Origin: an uncultured Gammaproteobacteria bacterium
Lineage (GTDB): Bacteria; Pseudomonadota; Gammaproteobacteria; Arenicellales; UBA868
Direction of reading: 5' to 3'
NCBI GenBank assembly: GCA_913051905.1
Contig: CAJXBY010000072.1
Location: 1 to 11,444, forward strand
DNA: 11,444 nt
Positions 6,094 through 11,444 of the stretch are shown piece after piece. How positions within the stretch are numbered: the first letter of the stretch is position 1; every line of letters begins with the position of its first letter. The notes beneath the pieces were generated by a model. The model was not told where the DNA came from. It did no database searches and was given only the letters and a program-made list of their open reading frames with translations. The translations under genes and the position numbers were made by a program.

Positions 6094-7618
6094 GGCGGTC
6101 CTCCGGTTCTTCGGTATGGCGCTCGCCCATCAGGAGTCCTATGTCTTCGGGCGTGACATCAGTGATGGCTGTCGCCTCAGACAGGGTACCTTGGGAAATG
6201 ACCGCAACGCAGTGAGAAAGTAGAAAAATCTCGTCAAGATCCTGTGAGATCATCAGCACCCCGACGCCCTGGCTGGCCAGCTGCTGAATCTGATCGTGGA
6301 TTGACGCGGCGGCACCAGCATCAACGCCCCAGGTCGGTTGGGAGACCACCAGCAGCTTTGGCTCCTGAAGAATCTCGCGGCCCACAATGAATTTCTGCAG
6401 GTTCCCGCCGGAAAGGCTGCTCGCCAGGGCATCCACGCTGGTAGTTCTGACATCAAATTCATCAACGACGGATTCGGTAAATTTGCTGACCGCGGGCCAG
6501 TCGATCAAGCCGCGATCGGAGAACTTCATCCGGCCGGCCGCGGTCAGGTAGCTGTTGTCGACCAGCGTCAAGTCTGCGACCGCAGCGTGACCGATCCGTT
6601 CCTCCGGCACAAACACGGCGCCCAAGATGCGGCGTTGGACGGGATCCAGATGGGTGGCGTCGGTACCAAGGATTCGGACGTGGCCAGCGTCCGGTGCACC
6701 CGTCTCGCCCGAAAGCGCAGCCATGAGTTCGAGCTGTCCGTTTCCGGCGATTCCGGCAATGCCCAGAATCTCCCCCCCACGAACCTGGAAATTGATATCT
6801 TTCAGATCGACTCCGTGCGGCTGGTCTGACTGCACGTGCAAACCCGAGACTGAAATCCCGGTGACCGAATCGTTTATCGCGATCGCCTGGTGGGTAACCG
6901 GGTCTACCCGCCTGCCGATCATTTTCTCAGCCAGGGAGCGAGCGGTCTCGCTGGCCGGAATACAGTCATCGACCCGGCGGCCTGCCCGGAGAATCGTGGC
7001 CCTGTCGCACAGTGCGCGAACTTCTTCGAGTTTGTGGCTGATATACAGAATCGAGCGGCCTTCAGAGGCCAGTGAACGCAGGGTTGTGAACAGGGCTTCG
7101 ACTTCCTGCGGTGTCAGCACCGATGTCGGTTCATCAAGGATCAGCAGTTTGGGGTCTTGGAGCAGGCACCGTATGACTTCGATCCGCTGACGTTCACCCA
7201 TAGACAGGTCATAAACGTGCCGCTCCAGATTCAAGTCCAGGCCATAGGCATCTGCCGTGTCACTCAAACGCTTTCTCAAGGTTGTGGTGTCTTCCGGGGG
7301 CAGTGCAAGGGCGACGTTTTCGAGCACCGTCATGGCTTCAAACAAAGAAAAATGCTGAAACACCATGCCGATCCCGAGCTGCCGGGCCTGTGCGGGATTG
7401 TGGATTCTGGCAGGGTTGCCCTGCCAGCGGATCTCACCATCGTCCGGGCGCAGCACACCGTAGATGATTTTCACCAGAGTGCTTTTACCGGCACCGTTTT
7501 CCCCGAGCAATGCGTGAATCTCGCCGGGTGCTACCTCAAGGTCCACGGCATCGTTTGCGATACAGCCGGGAAAGGTTTTGCGAATTCCCTTCAATGACAA
7601 CAGGGGCTGATCAGTCAA
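6080..7618 (-). CDS. ABC importer ATPase with two nucleotide-binding domains (YufO/sugar-type)
   Basis: 512 residues, two ABC domains in one chain. Domain 1 is complete: Walker A GENGAGKST (39-47), Q-loop Q88 in MVFQHFSLF, signature LSMGERQR (138-145), Walker B LLILDEPTS (158-166) and H-loop H195. Domain 2 (about 258-500) is degenerate, as usual in this family: GIAGNGQLEL replaces Walker A without the Lys, the Walker B Asp-Glu reads Ser-Gln in VVSQPTWG, and the H-loop His reads Gln in MISQDLDE; its signature LSGGNLQKF (402-410) is intact. ATP hydrolysis is therefore expected at the composite site using the domain 1 Walker motifs. The start is TTG at 7618: AGAGGA lies 9 bases upstream, an in-frame stop sits just before it, and the next in-frame ATG would remove the Walker A. 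It is the first gene of the importer, 169 bases after xdhC, and overlaps the first permease by 14 bases. Confidence 0.93.
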   Translation of the reverse strand: MTDQPLLSLKGIRKTFPGCIANDAVDLEVAPGEIHALLGENGAGKSTLVKIIYGVLRPDDGEIRWQGNPARIHNPAQARQLGIGMVFQHFSLFEAMTVLENVALALPPEDTTTLRKRLSDTADAYGLDLNLERHVYDLSMGERQRIEVIRCLLQDPKLLILDEPTSVLTPQEVEALFTTLRSLASEGRSILYISHKLEEVRALCDRATILRAGRRVDDCIPASETARSLAEKMIGRRVDPVTHQAIAINDSVTGISVSGLHVQSDQPHGVDLKDINFQVRGGEILGIAGIAGNGQLELMAALSGETGAPDAGHVRILGTDATHLDPVQRRILGAVFVPEERIGHAAVADLTLVDNSYLTAAGRMKFSDRGLIDWPAVSKFTESVVDEFDVRTTSVDALASSLSGGNLQKFIVGREILQEPKLLVVSQPTWGVDAGAAASIHDQIQQLASQGVGVLMISQDLDEIFLLSHCVAVISQGTLSEATAITDVTPEDIGLLMGERHTEEPEDRRAST

Positions 7619-7626
7619 ACGTTTTG

Positions 7627-7632
7627 TCCTCT
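7627..7632 (-). promoter_or_regulatory. Shine-Dalgarno deciding the TTG start of the ABC ATPase
   Basis: AGAGGA on the minus strand, nine bases before the TTG at 7618-7616. A TAG stop in the same frame overlaps this site, so no start further upstream is possible. The next in-frame ATG lies near residue 84, after the Walker A motif. The TTG call is therefore forced. A TTG start normally lowers initiation and may set ATPase levels below those of the binding protein. Confidence 0.75.
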
Positions 7633-7668
7633 ACTTGCGGTTCGCCCTCTAGCCGTGAGCGTCCGGTG

Positions 7669-7789
7669 TCCCGAAGATTCCGAAGGCTGCTCCAGCGGGC
7701 GATTAGAGCGAAATCTTATCTTGTTTTTCCTTCGAATCGTCAGCACTCCCCGCAGAGATGATGGCTTCCCGGATTCGCAAAGGCTGCTC
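7669..7789. repeat. Imperfect direct repeat pair flanking the xdhC-importer gap
   Basis: Two copies, 7669-7692 and 7767-7789, each read TCCCG, then GATTC, then AAGGCTGCTC on the plus strand, with small differences between the blocks (20 matching bases out of 23-24, allowing short indels). The right copy overlaps the xdhC stop codon (7788-7790). The copies start 98 bases apart and bracket an AT-richer stretch (about 7702-7738) that contains the minus-strand -10-like TCTAAT (7702-7707) but no convincing -35. They could be regulator sites for an importer promoter, a small ancient duplication, or chance. Nothing else was recognised in the 169-base gap. Confidence 0.35.
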
Positions 7790-8816
7790 AAAGGTGCTGC
7801 TGCAGTGGGGTGTCTTCATCATCCGGTGTGGATCCGTCCTGATTTCTTGCTCCTTTCAAGGTGTTCAACACTTCGGCGAGGGCTGCCAGCGCGATCACGC
7901 CAGGCTCTTTGCCGACCGGACCGGGTTGTCCGATCGGGCTGGTCAGTCTGTTCAGGGTATCGGCGGGCAGTCCGTCGCTGACAAGACGCCGACGGAAACG
8001 TTTGGCCTTGCTGTGGCTGCCGATCAGGCCGACAGAAATCAGGCCATTGTTTGCCAGTAGAGTACGGCACAGCGAGTAGTCGAGCTCATGGCTGTGAGTC
8101 ATCACCAGGGCCGCGCTACCTGCTGGGATACCGGCAATCCCCATCTGCAGGTCCGTCATATCGATCACCCTGACGTTGTCCGATTTCGGAATGAGTGCGC
8201 GCATCGACTCGCGGGAGTCGATTACGGTCAGACACAGGGGCAGTTGGCCTGCGATCGCAGCAACCGAACGCCCGACGTGGCCCGCGCCGAACAGAAACAA
8301 CTGGGGGCGATCGTCGTCCAACGGCTGAAGATGCACCTCTCCAATACTGGCCAGGTTATCTGGCAATTTGATGACTTCAGGTCTGCGGCCGGGGTCAGTG
8401 ATATCGAACAGAACCGCAGCCCGCGTGTGGCTGCCGACTGCCTCAGCGGCTTCACCGAGCCACGGTAGGGCTGTGCTGTCCAGTGGTTCGAGGGTGACCG
8501 CAACGGCACCGCCGCAGCACTGGTTCAGGTCGGGACCGAGTACACAGCGCAGGGTTGAGCGTTGCCAGCTACCCTGGTCCGAGAGCATCGCGTGTGCCGC
8601 TTCGGAGATCATCCGCTCCAGCTCACCGCCACCCAGTGTACCCAGGCTGGCAGTGCTGCTGATCAGCATCCAGGTGCCGGTGCCACGCGGCGTAGAGCCA
8701 CGAACGTCATTCAGCATAGTGAGCACAGCGCACTGCTGGTCCTTGAGCAGGCTTTGGGCCCGCAGAATCCAGTCCACAGGCCCTGGAGCCCCCGGCCCGT
8801 TTGACCCGGCTGGCAT
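7788..8816 (-). CDS. xdhC: XdhC, xanthine dehydrogenase molybdenum-cofactor maturation protein
   Basis: 342 residues from the ATG at 8816. XdhC binds the molybdenum cofactor, supports its sulfuration and hands it to the XdhB subunit; it is not part of the final enzyme. Visible family blocks: GSTPRGTGTWML (40-51), GTLGGGELE (59-67), LGPDLNQCCGG (93-103, with the double Cys), then an NAD-type Rossmann start FLFGAGHVG (174-182), VMTHSHELD (238-246), VGLIGSHSKAKRF (262-274) and a C-terminal RLTSPIG...KEPGVIALAALAEVL. The chosen start overlaps the xdhB stop by one base (TGATG), a common coupled arrangement; an upstream in-frame start at 8864 would add 16 Arg-rich residues inside xdhB that do not look like family sequence. 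The tail after about residue 320 (acidic and Gln-rich) is not conserved. It is slightly longer than many XdhC proteins. Confidence 0.93.
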   Translation of the reverse strand: MPAGSNGPGAPGPVDWILRAQSLLKDQQCAVLTMLNDVRGSTPRGTGTWMLISSTASLGTLGGGELERMISEAAHAMLSDQGSWQRSTLRCVLGPDLNQCCGGAVAVTLEPLDSTALPWLGEAAEAVGSHTRAAVLFDITDPGRRPEVIKLPDNLASIGEVHLQPLDDDRPQLFLFGAGHVGRSVAAIAGQLPLCLTVIDSRESMRALIPKSDNVRVIDMTDLQMGIAGIPAGSAALVMTHSHELDYSLCRTLLANNGLISVGLIGSHSKAKRFRRRLVSDGLPADTLNRLTSPIGQPGPVGKEPGVIALAALAEVLNTLKGARNQDGSTPDDEDTPLQQHL

Positions 8817-11137
8817 CACGGGGTGGTCCCCGCTCGAGCGGCGTCTACCGCAGCGAGGACGCATTCGGGTGTCGCCGGTGCATCCAACTGAGGCAACCCG
8901 GCCTCGCGGTTGAGACTGGCGATCGCATCGGTGATGGCCTGGTGCACCGACAGCGCCAGCACCAGCGGCGGTTCGCCGACGGCCTTGGACCGGTAGATGG
9001 TTTCCTCCTGGTTCTCACCCCGGCTGAAGATCTGTATCCGGAACTGTTCCGGGCGGTCTCTGCACGTTGGTATTTTGTAGGTCGAAGGCGCGTGTGTTGC
9101 CAGGCGGCCATCGTCTTCCCAGACCACCTCCTCAGTCGTCAGCCAGCCCATACCCTGAATGAATGCGCCCTCGATCTGGCCCGCATCAATTGCTGGATTG
9201 ATTGAACGGCCCACATCGTGAAGAATGTCTACGGCAAGAACGCGGTTTTCGCCGGTCAGCGTATCGATCACGACCTCTGTCACGGCGGCACCGTAGGCAA
9301 AATAGAAAAACGGGCGGCCCTTTGCTTTTTCAGGATCCCACCAGATCTTCGGCGTCCGGTAGAAACCGGTCGCCGAAAGCTGAATACGGTGGAGGTGGGC
9401 CAGCATTACGAGATCAGCGAAACGCATCTCGGTCCCGCCCACCCGTACCCGTCCGGGACCGAACACCACTTCACTTTCCGGTACTTCGTGGTGAGCGGCG
9501 GCGAATGCAGTCAGTCTCTGGCGGATGGTCCGGGCCGCATCCTGCGCCGCCATTCCATTGAGATCTGTACCCGATGATGCTGCAGTGGCCGAGGTGTTAG
9601 GGACTTTGCCGGTCTGGGTCGGGGTGATCTGTATCGTGTCGACGTCGACCTGCAGCTCTTCAGCAACGATCTGCGCGACCTTGGTAAAAAGCCCCTGGCC
9701 CATTTCGGTTCCGCCATGGTTGAGGTGAACGCTGCCGTCCTTATAGACGTGTAACAGGGCTCCACCCTGATTCAGTGCCGTGTTGGTAAAAGAGATGCCG
9801 AACTTGACCGGTGTCAGAGCGAGACCCCGTCGCAGAATGGTGTTGGATTGATTGAACGCGTCTACTGCGCGCCGCCGTTGACGGTAACGGCTTGAGTTTT
9901 CCAGTTCCTCGATCAGTTCATCGAGTATGAAATCCTCTACGCACATGTGGTAAGGCGTGATATTCCGACGGTTTTTGCCGTAGAAGTTCAGTTTCCGAAC
10001 GTCCAGTGGATCTTTGCCTAGCTGATGAGCGATCGACTGGATCATCTGCTCGGCAATCATTATCCCCTGCGGTCCGCCGAATCCCCGGAAGGCGGTGTTG
10101 GAGACCGTGTTGGTTCGGCACCGGTCCGAACGGATTCGCACCGCCGGATAGTAGTAGGCATTGTCGGCGTGGAACAGCGCCCGGTCGTTGACTGGATCCG
10201 ACAGATCCCGGGAACAGCCGCAACGCGACGCCATATGAATGTCGGCGGCGAGTATCTGCCCGTCATCGTCAAAGCCCACGGTCCATTCGCTCAGAAAATC
10301 ATGCCGCTTGCCGGTCATGATCATGTCGTCGTCACGATCCAGCCGGCACTTGACGGGCTGACCGGTTGTGGCCGTGGCCAGGGCTGCCAGTACGGCCCAC
10401 TGCCCGGCCTGCGTTTCCTTGCCGCCAAAGCCCCCACCCATACGCCGCACCTCAACGGTCACGGCTGCATCCATCAGTCCCAGAACTCTTGCAGCGGCAT
10501 GCTGGATTTCGGATGGGTGTTGGGTTGAAGAATAAATGTGTACCCCCCCGTCTTCATCCGGGATTGCAAGCGAGACCTGTCCTTCAAGATAAAAGTGGTC
10601 CTGGCTGCCGGTCACGGTCCGGCCCGTTATGCACCTTGGTGACTGCTCAAGGCCAGCCTGCCAATCGCCGCGCTGGAGTTGCTTTTGCTCACTGACCAAA
10701 CTGCCGGAGGCCAGGGCCTGATCGACTGTCAGGATCGGTTCGACTGGATTCACATCAATCTGTCCCAACCGGGCCGCTTCGCGGGCCTCCTGGTAACTCC
10801 GGGCAATCACTGCAAAAACCGGCTCGCCGAAAAAGCGGATTTCGGACTCGGCCAGAACGGGGTCGTCACCACAGTGGGTCGGGCTGATGTCATTGATGCC
10901 CGGTACATCTTCTGCTGTCAGAACTGCGACGACGCCCGGTGCCGAGTGAACGGCAGAAAGGTCCAGTGTACGGATACTGCCGCAGACCGCGTCCGCCCTG
11001 CCCGGTGCCAGGTGCAGTGTGCCAGCCGGTTCCAGAAGGTCATCGGTGTACAGCGCTTCGCCAGTAGTGTGCTTGAGGCCACTGTCGTGGTGAAGCGCTT
11101 CGCCCGGCGCTCCACGGATCCGGGCCGCGTCAACCAT
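8816..11137 (-). CDS. xdhB: Xanthine dehydrogenase molybdenum-binding subunit XdhB
   Basis: 773 residues, full length. It holds the molybdopterin active site that oxidises hypoxanthine to xanthine and xanthine to urate; electrons pass to the FeS and FAD centres of XdhA. Catalytic residues of bovine xanthine oxidase can all be placed: Gln767 as Q206 (STQHP), Glu802 as E241 (GGGFGGKE), Arg880 as R319 (DRALFH), Phe914 as F353 (AFRGFGG), Phe1009 as F450 (FGISF) and Glu1261 as E722 (SKAVGEPP). The Glu802/Arg880 pair separates xanthine enzymes from aldehyde oxidases, so purine specificity is well supported. Other hallmarks are HGGTEMGQG and GAFIQGMGW. I prefer the ATG at 11137, which overlaps the xdhA stop by eight bases and has AGG eight bases upstream; the ATG at 11164 would add nine residues and has no Shine-Dalgarno. 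The order xdhA-xdhB-xdhC matches the Rhodobacter-type operon. Confidence 0.96.
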   Translation of the reverse strand: MVDAARIRGAPGEALHHDSGLKHTTGEALYTDDLLEPAGTLHLAPGRADAVCGSIRTLDLSAVHSAPGVVAVLTAEDVPGINDISPTHCGDDPVLAESEIRFFGEPVFAVIARSYQEAREAARLGQIDVNPVEPILTVDQALASGSLVSEQKQLQRGDWQAGLEQSPRCITGRTVTGSQDHFYLEGQVSLAIPDEDGGVHIYSSTQHPSEIQHAAARVLGLMDAAVTVEVRRMGGGFGGKETQAGQWAVLAALATATTGQPVKCRLDRDDDMIMTGKRHDFLSEWTVGFDDDGQILAADIHMASRCGCSRDLSDPVNDRALFHADNAYYYPAVRIRSDRCRTNTVSNTAFRGFGGPQGIMIAEQMIQSIAHQLGKDPLDVRKLNFYGKNRRNITPYHMCVEDFILDELIEELENSSRYRQRRRAVDAFNQSNTILRRGLALTPVKFGISFTNTALNQGGALLHVYKDGSVHLNHGGTEMGQGLFTKVAQIVAEELQVDVDTIQITPTQTGKVPNTSATAASSGTDLNGMAAQDAARTIRQRLTAFAAAHHEVPESEVVFGPGRVRVGGTEMRFADLVMLAHLHRIQLSATGFYRTPKIWWDPEKAKGRPFFYFAYGAAVTEVVIDTLTGENRVLAVDILHDVGRSINPAIDAGQIEGAFIQGMGWLTTEEVVWEDDGRLATHAPSTYKIPTCRDRPEQFRIQIFSRGENQEETIYRSKAVGEPPLVLALSVHQAITDAIASLNREAGLPQLDAPATPECVLAAVDAARAGTTP

Positions 11138-11444
11138 GTGCGGGACCTGAGGCGAGAACATCATCGTACAGTTCTGACGGCTGGGCGCCCGTCATCGACA
11201 GGCATGCTTTTTCCAGAAGATTTCCGGCCACCCGCTGACGGTAGCCGCTGCTGGCCCGCAGGTCGGAGATCGGTTCGAAGTCCCGTTCGAGAGCGTCGCG
11301 GGCCTGAGTCAGCGTCTGGCGGTCCAGTAGTTGGCCTTCAAGGGCTGCCTCGCAGTGGTGTGCCCGGCGTGGGATTGCCGCCATGCCACCGAAGGAGATC
11401 CGGGCCTGCCGTACACGGCCGCCATCGATCTGCATGGCGAATGC
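11130..11444 (-). CDS. xdhA: Xanthine dehydrogenase FAD-binding subunit XdhA, C-terminal part
   Basis: Partial: the gene enters from the right edge and only the last 104 codons are seen, in frame from the edge (AFAMQIDGGRVRQARISFGG). This is the C-terminal subdomain of molybdenum-hydroxylase flavoproteins (CO dehydrogenase flavoprotein C-terminal type). Its hallmarks are RISFGGMAAIPRRA and EAALEG, and near the end DLRASSGYRQRVAGNLLEKA, which is characteristic of xanthine dehydrogenases. In the Rhodobacter-type enzyme this subunit also carries two 2Fe-2S clusters in an N-terminal domain that lies outside the window, so I cannot tell whether the FeS and FAD parts are fused here. The stop overlaps the start of xdhB, which indicates co-transcription and coupling. 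An internal ATG at 11435 is not a real start. Confidence 0.9.
   Translation of the reverse strand, partial: AFAMQIDGGRVRQARISFGGMAAIPRRAHHCEAALEGQLLDRQTLTQARDALERDFEPISDLRASSGYRQRVAGNLLEKACLSMTGAQPSELYDDVLASGPAHG

Noticed and set aside
8816..8864. Longer xdhC start at 8864
   Set aside because: It adds 16 Arg-rich residues that overlap the xdhB end and lack family similarity. The TGATG junction at 8816 is the better start.

Overview
The window is a tightly packed, one-directional gene cluster for purine uptake and oxidation to urate. All nine genes lie on the minus strand, so transcription runs from the right end (11444) to the left end (1). The base composition is moderately GC-rich. Classical Shine-Dalgarno sites, a Sec-type signal peptide without a lipobox on the substrate-binding protein, and a PuuD-type urate oxidase all point to a Gram-negative proteobacterium. 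I cannot fix the class from this sequence; alpha- or gammaproteobacterial would both fit.

In transcription order: (1) 11444-7788 holds xanthine dehydrogenase: the C-terminal end of xdhA (FAD subunit, cut by the window edge), xdhB (molybdenum subunit) and xdhC (cofactor maturation), with overlapping ends. (2) A 169-base gap follows, carrying an imperfect direct repeat. (3) 7618-2954 holds a complete BMP-family ABC importer: a double-domain ATPase with a TTG start, two membrane permeases and a periplasmic binding protein, closed by a very strong intrinsic terminator. (4) 2860-256 holds an 8-oxoguanine deaminase-type amidohydrolase and a creatinase-family (metal-free M24 fold) hydrolase. (5) 107-1 holds the first 35 codons of puuD, the membrane-bound urate oxidase, which runs off the left edge.

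The genes read as one pathway. The importer probably brings in a purine base or nucleoside. XdhABC oxidises hypoxanthine and xanthine to urate. The amidohydrolase would convert 8-oxoguanine to urate by a second route. PuuD then opens the urate pathway towards allantoin. The member that this scheme does not explain is the creatinase-like enzyme, which keeps every creatinase active-site residue I could place, except one Phe to Trp change, yet sits between two urate enzymes. It is the best candidate here for an undescribed step. No RNA genes, CRISPR arrays, insertion sequences or origins were seen, and no stretch longer than about 170 bases lacks a gene.
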